Position numbers and translations under genes: made by a program
Notes under the pieces: model-generated
What the model saw: the letters and a program-made list of their open reading frames with translations, nothing else
What the model was told of the DNA's origin: nothing
The model's database searches: none
Part shown: one piece after another, positions 22,390 to 34,158 of the stretch
Numbering within the stretch: position 1 is the stretch's first letter
Layout of the letters: each line of letters opens with the position of its first letter
Source: Tricholomella constricta
Lineage: Eukaryota > Basidiomycota > Agaricomycetes > Agaricales > Lyophyllaceae
Assembly: GCA_013368375.1 (NCBI GenBank)
Contig: JAACJP010000023.1
Coordinates: 496,001-560,000, forward strand
DNA: 64,000 nt
Direction: 5' to 3'

Positions 22390-24815
22390 TCAATCATCAT
22401 CCCCACCACCACTCATACCAGCACTCCACACAGTGCTGCTAGTGCTGCCACCTGCACTTCTCCTGCTCCGTCTACCTCCGGCTCTGGGTGAAATCTCGGT
22501 GAAGCCGCTGCTAGCTCCACGCGCGATCTCAGCACTCAGGTTGCGCTCGTGCGCGTCCAAAACCGCCAGAGAATTCTCCGCCTCTGCCTGCTCCAAGGCT
22601 TCCTGGGTGAGGTTTGGAATCCCAAGGCCAACTCGAGAGTTGGTCGAACCCTCGAGAGAAGCTGTAGACTTCACGGAGGAGGCATCTGAATTCTCTGCAG
22701 TCTTCGATCCAAACCACGAGAAGCGTCGATTATTCGTGGCAGTGAGGGGTGTCCCGGTGGTCCCGGTGGAAGAGGCCCTCTGGATCGGAGCCGTTGGGAA
22801 TGTAAAGGCTGGAGATAACTGGGTAGCAGGAGGTTGGATACCCATCAACTTCATCGTAGCATTGAGACGTTCTCTCTCCTTTCGGTCCTCCTCGTCCTCT
22901 TGAGTATCTAATTTACGCCCACCCGTCACAGGGCTTGCACCGGGCTTAAGCGTAAGGGGGCGCAAATTGGGATCGGGTTTCTTCTCAGTTGTATTATTGA
23001 ACAGAGAAAACCCTTTCCAGTCAAATGACAGGGAACGACGCTGCGCCTTGGGATTTGGCTGGTTTAAGGTAGGGGGTGAGTTGACACGAGTCTCGGGCAT
23101 TGGACTGGACGATGAGCGGCCCACGATCACAGATTGTGGCCGCGCCTTCGGGTTGGTGGCGAGAAGTGATTTCGGACCATTCGAATGCGGTCCCGCAGTT
23201 AATGGTTCCTTGTCGTAATCGACCGCAAGAACGTGCTCGAAGCCTTCCTGTGAAATGATGCGATCGATGATCTTCGACGCGTAGAGAGACAGTGCCTTGT
23301 TAGCGTCTTTGAGAGACTTGACCTCGGTACGAAGGGCATCAATGTCGTTGATTGAGCCGCTTGGTTCCAGACCACCAAGGGAATTCGAGGATACCTTTCG
23401 CCCATCGGACCCTTTCTTAACACGTTTGCCTTTACCGTTGAGAACTGAGCGATCGGGTTCTTCGATAGCGTTGCCGTCCAGGATGTCCTTGTTCTCAGCG
23501 CGCCCGAGCTCTGCAGCAAGATCGAGGCCTGGACCAGTGATAGGCAAGTCTGCCAAAGACTCTCCTCGGGGAACGCCAGAAGACGATATGGTCCGCTTGC
23601 GACCATTCCTGCTGGGTTGCCGAGATGGCGAATCGATGCTCCTTGTTTCGAGACTGCGCTCGAGCTCATGTTCAAGGCTTTCCTCCGAGATCTCCTCTTC
23701 GACTCTGTCTAGGGTGCTTCTGGTAGTACTGCGTAGGCTTCCGACGTCTGTGTTCTCCGTGTAGTCGTCATCGTCATCCTCGCCGTCGCTGCTACTTCCG
23801 CCCCCAACTTGCCGCATGAGGTCGAATTGACCGCTCAACGTTTTCTCCCTCAGAAGAATCATGTAACTCTCATTCTCCTCCTGGAGTTCATGGTTGACCC
23901 TTTTCAGATCTACCAGCTGAGTCTGCAAAAGGACGAGAGTGCTCTGCAAAGAGGAGTAGGATGTGGAGAGGGTGGAGAGCTCGAGCCTGAGCGATGTCAT
24001 CTCGGCGGGTTCTGTCTCTGGATCGTTGACATCTTGGCGAGGCGTTTGCTTCTCGACGGAAGGATGCTCGATTTCATCGTCGCCATCAGGCTCTATGTCG
24101 GATTCTGCAGGAGCAAAAATGGGTTCTGGCTGCTTGCGAGCTTGAGTGAGGGATTGTATTCGCGATTTGAGATGCTGCTCATTATCGTAAAAGGCTTGGC
24201 GCTCCGCTTCAAATGTAGTTGTCTGAAAGCCAGTTTAATGCAAGTACGAAAACACTGGATGTCATTACGAACCTGTTCATTGTATCGGCGTTGAATATCT
24301 CGCTTTTCTTTCTCCAGCTCGCGGACTTGTGCTCTAAGCTTCTCAGAGATGTCTATTCGCTGAGCCAATTCAATTTCGGAACGGGACTGCTCAGCATAAA
24401 GCTCATTGAGCCGGGTTTCCGCAGCATTAAGTGCGGACGTGAGGGTGTTATTCTCGGTTGTTAGAGATGCAATCGTCTGATCCTTGTTTTGGACTTGCAC
24501 CAGGAGCTGGAGACACGAGGCGTTCAATGACTCTATCGACACACCAGAACAGAAGCATACCTGTTCCTTCTGGTCTGTCTCCTGCTTCAGAGAGGCAGAC
24601 AGCGTCTCATGGATGTCGCCAGTGGCTGACGGTGGGGGCGCTGCTTTCGAGGAAGCGCGGCGGGTTACAGATGCGGAATTTAGGGAAGATGCCACTCGTG
24701 ATGAAGCTGCTGATCTAGCTGCTGGGCCCCTTGCAGCTATCGACGGCGGGGTTGGTGAGGCAGACAGGGGACGCCTAGATGGCGGAGGTGCGCGTGTAGA
24801 GGTGGTGGCCGCCAT
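22390..24815 (-). CDS. large fungal coiled-coil protein, function unknown
   Basis: Three exons encode a protein of about 770 residues. The start is taken at 24815 (MAATTSTRAPPPSRR); an in-frame ATG at 24893 would add 26 residues. Residues 1-80 are S/A/P-rich. A coiled coil follows (QVQNKDQTIASLTTENN ... RAQVRELEKEKRDIQRRYNEQ), then an acidic linker, and a second coiled coil. The second coil contains NHELQEENESYMILLREKTL, a pattern shared by uncharacterised fungal coiled-coil proteins. The C-terminal half is disordered and S/R-rich, ending in GGGDDD. Introns lie near 24560-24507 and 24282-24232; the first is 54 nt without a stop and in frame. It may be a cytoskeletal or septation scaffold, but that is only inference. 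Confidence 0.7.
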
Positions 24816-25230
24816 GGCCGAGTATGTTGGGTGGTCGTAAAGTCGTTCAAAGGCGTTACGAGAAAGGTTGGGAGGATATATGGAGTCTGTCAAAGACTAG
24901 CTATATGTAGGCAGTAAAGGAGGGCATTCAGCAAAATTCAAAGAAAGATGGACATGTGGTATTGAAGTGATTTCTTGCGGTTACCAGGCGCATCCTCCAT
25001 CACACAATGACAGACAAACACTGCAACTGGCATGCCAATGTCCTTGTCCCCATCCATATGCTGCACCACATTTATTCCGACTCCCTTGCCCATGTAAGCC
25101 TTCTCTCCTCTCGTCCGACGTCCAGCACGATTACTCTCATACTAGCTCTTAACTTCAGTCCTCTCCAAAAGTCATTTCACTCCCGTCTTCCTCAGTAGCC
25201 ACAGTTCTCATCTGACCCTTGCCTTCACAG

Positions 25231-26183
25231 CATCCGTGCTTGGCTTGACCCACATTCGGGCTCTGGATGCCCACCTATTCTCGACCGCTAAAAACTCCTC
25301 ATCGCTTTCCTCCCTGAACCATGGAGATGTCATTGAGATACAAGGCGCACCCTCGTCGGGAAAGACTCACCTTTTGTACCATCTTCTCATTAACTGCATA
25401 ACTCCATCCGGCCACCATTCGATCAACCTAGGAGGCTGGGACAAAGCGGCTGTTGTCTTTGATATGGATCACAGCTTTGACATTGTCCGTTTCAATCGAC
25501 TGCTTCAAGGCCGATTGACGCGTTTGATGGGCGGTAGCGCATCTGCTATCGAAGCCATCGCTCAACGTTCATTGGAAAAACTGCGCATTTTTCGACCTTG
25601 TTCTTCTTCGCAGCTCGCTGTGACCATTTCGCATCTGGCAGAATATCAGTCCACCCATCTTCCTAACGAGGAAATTGGCATTGTAGCGATCGACTCTATG
25701 AGCGCCCATTACTGGCCCGACCGCTTCTTTGCTGAACAGATACGAACCGCTGCTGCTTCTCCAGAACATCCAAGGAATGTTGATATACCACCTTTGCAGC
25801 ATGTTCTATTGGCTCTGGAATCGTTCCGTCGCAGTCATGGCCCAGTGATTCTCTTGACGAATTGGGGTCTCCATCTGGTCAGCAACAGCAATCCCATTCT
25901 CTACAGGCAACACCTTCACCCGTTCCCTGCGCCATTTCCCCATTCCCATCCTCCCACGCCGCACCACGACGTAAATGCTACGATACCCCAGGAAAATCTG
26001 CTGAGGTTAACCTGTCATATTACTCTGCATCAGGATATGAGTAGGGCGTCGGGCGCTGTTTCCAAGGAGGTCAGCTGGGACATGGAAGAGAGCGCAATTG
26101 TTGGGCTAGTAAGAACGCCGAATCATCCAACCGTTCACAAATTCTTGTTGTCTATCACTGGCGATGACATTCTGACAAACTAA
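25231..26183 (+). CDS. XRCC2: XRCC2-like RecA-family recombination protein
   Basis: RAD51-paralogue-type ATPase for homologous recombination. The core exon begins after an acceptor at 25230 and runs to the stop at 26183. It contains Walker A GAPSSGKT about 37 residues into the exon, the strand VVFDMDHSFDIVRFNRLLQ, Walker B IGIVAIDSMSAHYW, and the late VILLTNWGL. The order and the D-S-x-S-A-x-Y-W signature fit XRCC2. The 5' end is unresolved: an upstream exon must end in phase 1. A strong donor at about 25094 (CAT/GTAAGC) is phase 1 only in a frame whose ATG is at 24967. The feature start is therefore the start of the certain exon, not of the gene. The gene is divergent from the coiled-coil gene. 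Confidence 0.8.
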
Positions 26184-26475
26184 CTATATAACTGGCTCGC
26201 CAGGCATTATCAAGATGTTAGTCAGGGGTTCGAAAACGCGAGGCTGAGGCTACTACGTACCACCTTACATGCTAGGAGTGTCCGGCAGATGATCTCCTGT
26301 CATTGCAATGACAATACACAATCAAGTGCGCGATATATAGCCCGTGATCGCGGCTGATAGTGGGTGAGTAAGTATTACATTGAGCATATATAGCTATAAT
26401 GGTAGAAGCGGGGTATGATACGAGTCGTCAGTAGTAAGAGAAATTGATACAGTAAGTCCACGCGTGTCCAAAAGA

Positions 26476-28466
26476 TTACTGCCGTCGTCCGTAAATCTGA
26501 TCTAGCTGGTCCTTGAAGTGTTCCTCCACAGCCTTGCGACGAATGTTGCCCTTCGTCGCGGTACGAGGCAATGTCTTTGGGGCCACGATGACGATCATGT
26601 TAACGGAGGTGATGCGTTCGTGGAGGTACCTCCTGGAATGAAAGTGACGAGTCTTGCGGATAATCTCTTTCTTGAGTTTGTTGTGATCCATGTCCACCGC
26701 TGGTTCAATGAAAATGACAGGCGATGGTCGGCCAGAGCCGACAACCACACATTCCGCGATCAGGTTTCCGCAGGTGGCGCGAGCATTGTCTTCGATAGCT
26801 CTAGTTTCATCTGCGTCAGTAACCTGATCGAGCACCACATCTCAGGGGTAACGTACTTGGTGTCACATCGCAAACTGTTCTCGGATTTGATCCAATCATC
26901 GTCTCGCCCACGGAAAATGTACATTCCAGGCGCGGGCTCCTGGAACAGGTCACCGGTGTGAAAGTTACCATCATCATGCCTCAAAGAAACATCGGGGCAA
27001 TCTGCTGATTCGGCGAGGATCACAAGCTCAAGTAGGCGGGCAGTTGTCTGATGGCCCTGTTCCGGAGCTGGTGCAATAGGACGGAAATCGTAGACGACCC
27101 CCTCGAGGGGACGAAGGAGGGGTGCATTGCGCTCTTTGCCTCCAACGGAAAGCATCATTGCACCACACTCGGTGCTACCAAAAAGATTCTAATAGAAATT
27201 CTTGTCAGAAGGGCGCAATGGATATGAGGTAGGCATAACTTACTTTCAGGGGAATACCGTTTGCGTACGCCCACTCCTCTTCGTCACGCGCCAACGGAAG
27301 ACCGCTGTACAGTACCTCGTCGAGGCCGGCGAGCATTGACAAAAGCTTTGCGTCATTTCGGGACTTTCGAAGATGATTTGCGAGGAAAGCCGCAAACTGG
27401 TTGAGTCTGTTCAGCCCGCCCACATGAACCATGTGCATTAGTTCCTCAGAGGAAAATGCGATTGTTGTAGGCTGAATTACGCATGAACCGTGTTGGAGGC
27501 TTCCGATGAGCACTGCAACGTATAAGTTGAAAGGAGTACGTTTAATGATGAAGCTACTCACTGAATGTCTGGCCGATGTGGCACATACTTCCCCTAATCA
27601 AATTTGTCAGAAATAACTCCAGAGAGGACACTTCAAGATAAACTTACATCCAGACGGTGACATCCTGTCGCCGAGGATTACGAGGCTCGCTCACCTGGTG
27701 AGATTTGTGAACGGCGCAAGTCAGCCATCGATAACTGCAGGGAACCAGCTTTGGGCTTCCAGAAGTAGACCCGCTCGTGTGGAACACGAATGCGATGTCC
27801 TCTTCGACCACTTCGAGTAGGGGAAGGAGCGCTCCTTCCTCATCTTTGATCTCTGGAGAAGTGGCGAGATGAGTGGGGACCGGACAGTCGCCAAGGGTCG
27901 ACGCAAATGTAGAATCATGGATGAGAGCCTTGGCATTGGCCCGCAGCAGTAGCTCGTAAATTACAGATGGGTTGGGGAGTCGTAGACTGAACAGCTGGGG
28001 AATATATCCGGCTCTCGAGACACCGTAGATGTGAAGCACATCCGTGTAAGTGAAGCCCCCGATCCTGAAGAAGAACTCGTTACTTTGGGCGAAGACGGAT
28101 GCAGACTGTATGTTCCTTACCATACACCGACGACAGACCGCGGTTTTACACCGTCGTTCGCGAGCGTCCGCGCCCAGTATCTGGCATGTGTCTCGACATC
28201 GCGCTGGAACTGCCGGTAGGTGATTGAATTCCACTCCTGTTCCTGGCCAATTGAGTGGTTAACTGTGGGTGTCTTGAAGGCAACAGAGAGCGGGAAAAGA
28301 GTTGCGCTGGTCTCAAGGACAGAAAGGTGTGACTTGATCATGAATGGGCTGGTTAGAGAAGATGTGATAGAGTAGACTGGGTCACTGAAGCTCACCTCTA
28401 TATATACGCTCTGTCGAAGATAGAAATATTCGAGTCAAATTTCCGGAAGCGGAGAGAGGTAGACAT
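26476..28466 (-). CDS. stand-alone adenylate-forming enzyme (AMP-binding domain only)
   Basis: ANL-superfamily enzyme that activates a carboxylate as its acyl-AMP. The start is at 28466 (MSTSLRFRKFDSN); intron 1 joins phase 2 to PFMIKSHLS, with further introns near 28090, 27650, 27560, 27190 and 26860. Adenylation motifs in order are A3 HTSGSTSGSPKLV, A5 LFGSTECG, A7 FHTGDLF, A8 GRDDDWIKSE and A10 PRTATKGNIRR with the catalytic lysine. The A domain resembles those of fungal NRPS-like adenylate-forming reductases. The protein, however, stops (YGRRQ) just after A10, with no carrier or reductase domain. The 292 bp beyond it to XRCC2 has no sign of one. It may be a free acyl-CoA-ligase-like enzyme or the surviving part of a larger protein. 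The substrate is unknown. Confidence 0.82.
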
Positions 28467-29272
28467 TGTCAGGTCCTCATATCGTTTCGAATAGCCTTGT
28501 ATGCCTAAAGTAGTTTGAAACGCGGTATGGCAGGGCAGCAGGTACAGTATCGATAATTGTACACCAAATGCGGCAGGGTGTTGTAGACATTGACCGCTAA
28601 ATGGATGTGTCATTTGTCAAATGGGGACAGGAGTCCGACGGTAGACAAGATACCAAACGATGACATGTCTGCGGCTCAGCAAGAATGTTATAAGAATCAC
28701 AATGAGTCAATTCCGAAGGCAATGCGGACCTGACTGTATTCGAGATATCTGGATTCCAGGAAACGGTGCATCAAGTGGGCTGTTGAACAACACGGAGTTA
28801 CCTCTGATACGACGAAGTCATCTACCGCGCTTGACGGAGAGACGCGAACTCACGTGACATGATGGCAGGTAAGTGGGATGTTATGGATACATACCAGGCT
28901 CCGTTCCCCATCTGCGCTACGTGATTTAGAGATTGGACTTGAAGGCAGTGTCGGCGGGCTTTATCATTGATATCCTGTGCAATGTTTACGAGTCATGGAC
29001 GGCGCCGAGTGTTCAAAGATATCAAGGGACAAGTGATTGATGCAAAGTCGTTGCAAAACAAATGGCCTCAGATTACATAAGTTGGGATATGCACGTGACA
29101 GGGATGAAAAAAAGCGTTCCGGAGGTTGCCATATCGCGTGTGAGGAGGCTACGAAGTGCTGCATTTTGCCTGTGGACATGTGAGTCCTTACTTCCACTCT
29201 CTGCACAAGCTCTTATCGCCCAGCAGACCACGGGGATTCAGCACTTCAACCTGGAAGTCAACCTGGCTGTCC
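28467..29272. other. intergenic between divergent genes
   Basis: About 800 bp separate the adenylate-forming gene from the PPR gene. Short open frames exist but none has conserved sequence. It should contain both promoters. Confidence 0.5.
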
Positions 29273-31678
29273 ATGCTCAGGAGGGCTGGTCTGCACAGGC
29301 AACATCTCGAGCTCTTTGGTGTACTGGGTCGATCCAGCGAGTTTCGTGTGCTTTCGCGAGCTTCCCAATTCTCTACTCGATGGACGGGTTCCACTGCTGC
29401 CGCTCCCCGGCCCAAATCTCGTCACTCGGGAACACCACAAACTTCCCGGTCTACAGAGCTTGCCCCTCGTGCAACTTTACCTCCAGATCTCATCGTCACA
29501 ATAAACGACCTTCTGTCGCACAATGTAGACAACGCCTCCATCCTGAAGGATATTCGAGCTTCACCCAATCTTTTCCGACATCTAACCAACCCCGATACAA
29601 CGCGAAAGCTTGCGGAAGGCCTTGCAGTTACATGTCAACCGCCGAGCTCACTACGACTCCTCAGCTTGGCTCATTCTCTCGGGTGCAATCTCAAGCACAA
29701 CGCTTACGAATGTCTCGCCTTCCACTTCGCGAAAAAGAAACTTTGGAACGGTGTGCTTTCTGCAGTCCGTCTTGCAAAGCAACACTTGGGACGACCGACT
29801 TCTCGGTTGCTCAATTGGCGCGCACGTGCCCTTGTAGAGACAGAAGACTACTCAGGACTACAAGGCCTGCTAGGAGAGTTCAGCGAACGGTGCTTGGTGC
29901 CCAACCGGCGCACATTCCATCTCATTCTGTCCGGCAACATCCGCAATCGCAATCTTATCATGGCGAAACAATGCCTTGTCACAATGACGGAAGCCGGTTA
30001 TCCCCCAGACGCGTCCACACATGCTATTGTCGCAACACACTACAGGAGATTGGGTATGGATCCACAAGTAGAATCTCGGTCACTAGAAGCTCTTCCAGAT
30101 GTCAAATCAACCACCGCAACCGCCGTCCTCAACAGCTTGATGCAGCTTCGTCTCGACGCTCACGACCTTCCAGGAGCATTACACCTATTGACACTGTTCC
30201 ATCGGAACGACTCCATCCTCGCAGTCATGACCGACGGGAAGGGTTTGAGCAACACAGGTCACACTTTGAATCCGAATATTCAAATCCGTCAGAACCTCTT
30301 CCCCAACGCCGCAACGTTTTCCATCTTCATCAATTACCAGGCCTCCCAATCGAATCTTTCTGGCGCTCTCCGCATATTCAGAAACATGCTCGCAGCTGGA
30401 ATCCAACCCACAACTGCAACTATCACCTCCCTCATTCATGCATTCTTCGCCGTTGGACAAGGCGATGTCGCCGTGCGAATGGTGGCAAAGATGTGCGACG
30501 ATGATACAGTTCATCCTTCCATGTTTAAACCCATATTATCGTCGCAGACCAACGATGGCCTTCCCTGGGTTCCATCCGGTCTTCTGCCCACCATTCAGGT
30601 CTTCAATGCATTACTCAGGGGTGTTTTACGCACCCATGGCGTGAGAAGCACGGATACAGTTCTGCGCATCGTGCATGCTAGTAACCTTAGACCTACTGCC
30701 GCTACCCTGGAAATCCTTCTGGCCCACCTCAACACTGTTGAGAGATCGCACCCAGCTGTGCTATTGCGTCTGCTGCGCCAACTTTCGTTTTCCGATATAC
30801 AACCGAACCTACGACACATGCACATCATCATGAGCTCTGTACTACGTCGTGAAAAGTACCTCTTACACGGTCGTGGCTGGGACACCACCGCCGTCAAATT
30901 CTCGACCCGTCGTAAAAAATCGGAACATCACTACCCCGAAAACCGAATCTCCGCTGAAGCGCATACATTTGATCCCACCGCAGGCATCGCCCTTCCTCGT
31001 ACTTTGTCTCACCGTCGCCACGCACGTTCAATAATAGAGTCCCTATTGGCACGAAAGGTGCTCAGCGACGCCCCTATGGTCTCTTTGCGCATCCGACAAG
31101 ACGCCCTTATAAAATCGGATGTCGACTCGGCGAAAGAAATTTTCCACACTCTACTCGACCGTGGTATGAATCCCAACGAATATCATTACAGCGCCTTGAT
31201 GGATGGTCTTGTAAAATCGGGCGACGTCGGCGGTGCACTGGACGTCATGAGGTCCGCCAGTCTGGCTGGGGTCAAGCCAAACCTCGTCATGTTCACGATC
31301 ATTATTGACGGGCATGCACGCCAGGGCAAACCAGACCGCGCGATGCAGGTCTTCCAGGATATGTTATCAGCCGGGATTATGCCCGACGTGCCGTCGATCG
31401 ATGCTGTCGCCGGCGCCTTCTTCGCTGTTGGAGCATACAACATGGCCAAGAAGGTCTTGACATCGTTGTGGGGTTATATCGAACCTTTCCCTGAAGAACT
31501 GCGGAATGCACGTCTCGAGACTCTGGCTTGCGCTTTTCGATCACTCCACGATAAGAATCGCCACGGATTCAAAACGCCTTCCAAACGTCAGCGCTTGCTC
31601 CTGCATTTGGAATTGAACAGACTGAGAGATATATGGAAGACTGGGTCGACGAAACGAAGGAAGTCCTCTACGAGATGA
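29273..31678 (+). CDS. mitochondrial pentatricopeptide-repeat protein
   Basis: Intronless gene of 801 residues from the first in-frame ATG at 29273; frame is open further upstream but without ATG. The N-terminus (MLRRAGLHRQHLEL ... FSTRW) is a typical mitochondrial presequence. Helical repeats fill the rest. The clearest PPR units are NPNEYHYSALMDGLVKSG with the following GALDVMRSASLAGVKPN, and VMFTIIIDGHARQGKPDRA with QVFQDMLSAGIMPD. Others include FSIFINYQASQSNLSGALRI and TITSLIHAFFAVGQGDVA. Such proteins bind mitochondrial RNAs for stability or translation. The RNA target cannot be inferred. The gene converges on HapX, with 122 bp between stops. Confidence 0.88.
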   Translation: MLRRAGLHRQHLELFGVLGRSSEFRVLSRASQFSTRWTGSTAAAPRPKSRHSGTPQTSRSTELAPRATLPPDLIVTINDLLSHNVDNASILKDIRASPNLFRHLTNPDTTRKLAEGLAVTCQPPSSLRLLSLAHSLGCNLKHNAYECLAFHFAKKKLWNGVLSAVRLAKQHLGRPTSRLLNWRARALVETEDYSGLQGLLGEFSERCLVPNRRTFHLILSGNIRNRNLIMAKQCLVTMTEAGYPPDASTHAIVATHYRRLGMDPQVESRSLEALPDVKSTTATAVLNSLMQLRLDAHDLPGALHLLTLFHRNDSILAVMTDGKGLSNTGHTLNPNIQIRQNLFPNAATFSIFINYQASQSNLSGALRIFRNMLAAGIQPTTATITSLIHAFFAVGQGDVAVRMVAKMCDDDTVHPSMFKPILSSQTNDGLPWVPSGLLPTIQVFNALLRGVLRTHGVRSTDTVLRIVHASNLRPTAATLEILLAHLNTVERSHPAVLLRLLRQLSFSDIQPNLRHMHIIMSSVLRREKYLLHGRGWDTTAVKFSTRRKKSEHHYPENRISAEAHTFDPTAGIALPRTLSHRRHARSIIESLLARKVLSDAPMVSLRIRQDALIKSDVDSAKEIFHTLLDRGMNPNEYHYSALMDGLVKSGDVGGALDVMRSASLAGVKPNLVMFTIIIDGHARQGKPDRAMQVFQDMLSAGIMPDVPSIDAVAGAFFAVGAYNMAKKVLTSLWGYIEPFPEELRNARLETLACAFRSLHDKNRHGFKTPSKRQRLLLHLELNRLRDIWKTGSTKRRKSSTR

Positions 31679-31800
31679 ATGGCATTGGTATAGAATACAA
31701 GGTTGATCCACCATGGAAGTGATTGTAATCGTGTACGTTAATAATTCTAATGAGATAAGAATCGATGGAGAAGAAATAAGTAATACAGTACATTTGATTG

Positions 31801-33605
31801 CTACGTAAACTTGGCGTCGAGGAGTCGCAGTGCGGCACGAACTGCATCTGTCTGCACCTCGCGGACTCTTTGTCGTCCACACCTGATCAAGACGTCCTGC
31901 GGTACAAGACTTGGAGAGGAAGGCGGTCCGTTTGAGCGCGCACGCTCCTTTTCGCGGTAATGCGCGTGAGGATCAGTTAATAAAACGGATTCATGTTCAG
32001 CAGGCACCGCGTTCAGGCCTGGTGGTGATACTGTGCGCTCCGGAGTAACGGAACCCAGAGCGGGGGAAATGATGACCCTTGGCCCGGTGCATTTTGATCT
32101 GCGCGCGACGACCTCGGCGAGGAGTGAAAGGTCGGCAAAGGCGACGTTGGGGTGGGCTTTAATTTGACGCCATGCGTCGTTCGTGGGCATGGTTTCTGAC
32201 CCAGTACCCTCCGATGGCGAAGCCAGGGCGGAAGGTGTATAGAGGGATGTCGATGAGCGACAATCGCAATTGGAGGGATTTCCACAGCAATCGACGCGAC
32301 CATATTGGTCACGGGCTGAGCGCGCATCCGGGCCGCACGGACAATCGGTGCAGGGCGCCTGAGATTCCTCGATAGCGGAGCAAAAGGCTTTTCCGAAAGC
32401 GTCGTCCGCACATGCCATGCAGTTAGAGGGGTCGCCCGAGCAGTTAGCGGGGGGAGTTTGACGTACAGGCGGAGCGACTGCAAATATAGTGTTAACATTC
32501 GATGTCGCTGGCCGACGGCGAAGAGGAACAGGGGGTTGATAGGGTGGAAGATTCTCCAAGATGCATGATTGAGGCTGGGCTGGGGGTGGATCGAGCTGTA
32601 TGGTGTTGGTAGTATGTATGACGGATGGCGCGTTCGCCTGGTTATAGGTGTTCGGGGGTTTGAAGTCAAGCCTCTCGACGACATGTGCCTGTTGCGTCAC
32701 AAATTCGCGACACACACAAGGCGTATCTTCGGTGCAAAACCCGCAGTCGAAGGGAGGGAAACCATTGCCATCAACTTGACTTGATTTCATAGATGAGTAG
32801 TCCAGTAGATTGGACATCGATGTGTGGCTCATATCAGGTTGTACATAATTTGGAAGAGGCGAGCATGGGACATCAGAAGTTCCGGTAGAATCTGGGGACG
32901 ATACCATGGAGGGTGGTGAGGGAGTATAAGAGATGATCAGAGGAGAAGCCGTTGTACGAGGGGAGACAGGAGTTGGCTTTGCGCGTTTCGTAACAGGATT
33001 CGAAAATGGAGAATTGTCTCTCCAGCGTTTCTTGTCGTTTTCTGGAAACATCGCCTGAACCTGTCCCGTCTTTGAGAGTCTCTCCTTAAGGAGGGCGTTT
33101 TCGGTACGGAGCGTTTCGTTCTCTTCTTTCAGCCTTTTAGCTATATTCTGAAGAGCAACGTTACGTTCAATTTCTCCTTGCTCATATGACTGCACGCGAG
33201 CCTGGAGTTCTGCAAGCTGGGACTGCTTCCGCTCCCGAAAGGCGCGCTGCGCAGCCCTGCAAGTGTATTAGCAGCAGTGACAGTGCGCAATGGAGGATGA
33301 CTTACCTATTCTGAACTCGACGGCCTTTATTATCAAGCTGCGCCTGTTTTGGTATATCAGCGACCCGGGCGAACATGACTCGGGAGAAAAGGTATAACGC
33401 ACATCGTCCTCAGACTTGGTAGCAATAGTCACGTCCTTCTTAGGTTTCCGTCCAGGCTTAGGCTTTGGAGCAATGACCCACTCCTTGGATGCTGTGGCGA
33501 CAATGAGCACGGTAGACGCTATGGAAAGACTAGATTTGGCCGACCTGTGGCCCAGAGCGTAGATGAAGACGAGGTGGAATTGGTAGCAACAGCAGGTGCA
33601 ACCAT
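31801..33605 (-). CDS. hapX: HapX-like bZIP iron regulator
   Basis: Transcription factor that represses iron-consuming genes during iron starvation with the CCAAT-binding complex. The start at 33605 gives MVAPAVATNSTSSSS. Intron 1 joins to the CCAAT-complex-binding block ASKEWVIAPKPKPGRKPKK. The bZIP follows over further exons: basic region RRVQNRAAQRAFRERK, then heptads (LQARVQSYEQ ... LKEENETLRTENALLKERL). Several cysteine-rich segments match iron-sensing CRRs: CGFCTEDTPCVC, CSGDPSNCMAC, CTDCPCGP and CCGNPSNCDC. All these marks together distinguish HapX from Yap1-type factors. Introns were read at about 33545-33488, 33405-33346 and 33304-33258. No siderophore genes are in the window. Confidence 0.9.
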
Positions 33606-34158
33606 TATCGTCGAAAGGAGCAGGAAGGCAGAGGGATTTGCGGTGTGTGAGTGGGTGGGTATGGGAGGGGGGGTCTTAAAGCAAGAGATGCAAGCAGGAT
33701 CCTTGTCTGATAAGATATCGGACACAGCCGGATGAGTTTCCGATTTCCGGCTCCGTGGGCTGCGTCCTCCATCGCGCCGACGCGGTTCACACCCGTGGCA
33801 TGTGTGTTCCAGTCCCAACCCAGTACTTACCGCGCGTAAATTCTGTCGGCCATCCCATGAGACTTTTATCCCGGAGGAATTTCCCAAAATCTATCCCCAT
33901 TACCGGTCAATCTGATTTTTTCACCCATCGCTTCGCCTCCACAGCCTGCCTCTTTAAGGAACCGTGTCGGGCAACTTAAATAATGTGAGAAGTTTGAGGC
34001 GTCTCTCAGCGTACGTCGAGCGGACAATTGTTCACCCAAGGCCTCCGGTAGAACCGTGTCAGTTTTTTAACATTGATATCTCCACGTTTGATGAGAAGCA
34101 TGTTGCGAATTTCACACTGCACCGTGTCTTTATTCCCAACACCAGAGATAGCACAACC

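Noticed and set aside
22286..22903. A 205-codon open frame antisense to the coiled-coil gene
   Set aside because: It mirrors the S/R-rich low-complexity tail of the real gene; no conserved content.
26224..26245. Possible tRNA TψC-like GGGGTTCGAAA
   Set aside because: No matching stem or cloverleaf partner arms could be folded around it.
29062..30504. A 480-codon open frame overlapping the PPR gene on the same strand
   Set aside because: Different frame of a real gene; its translation is rich in R, S, H and C with no family pattern, while the PPR frame has presequence and repeats. An open frame this long arises from codon bias.
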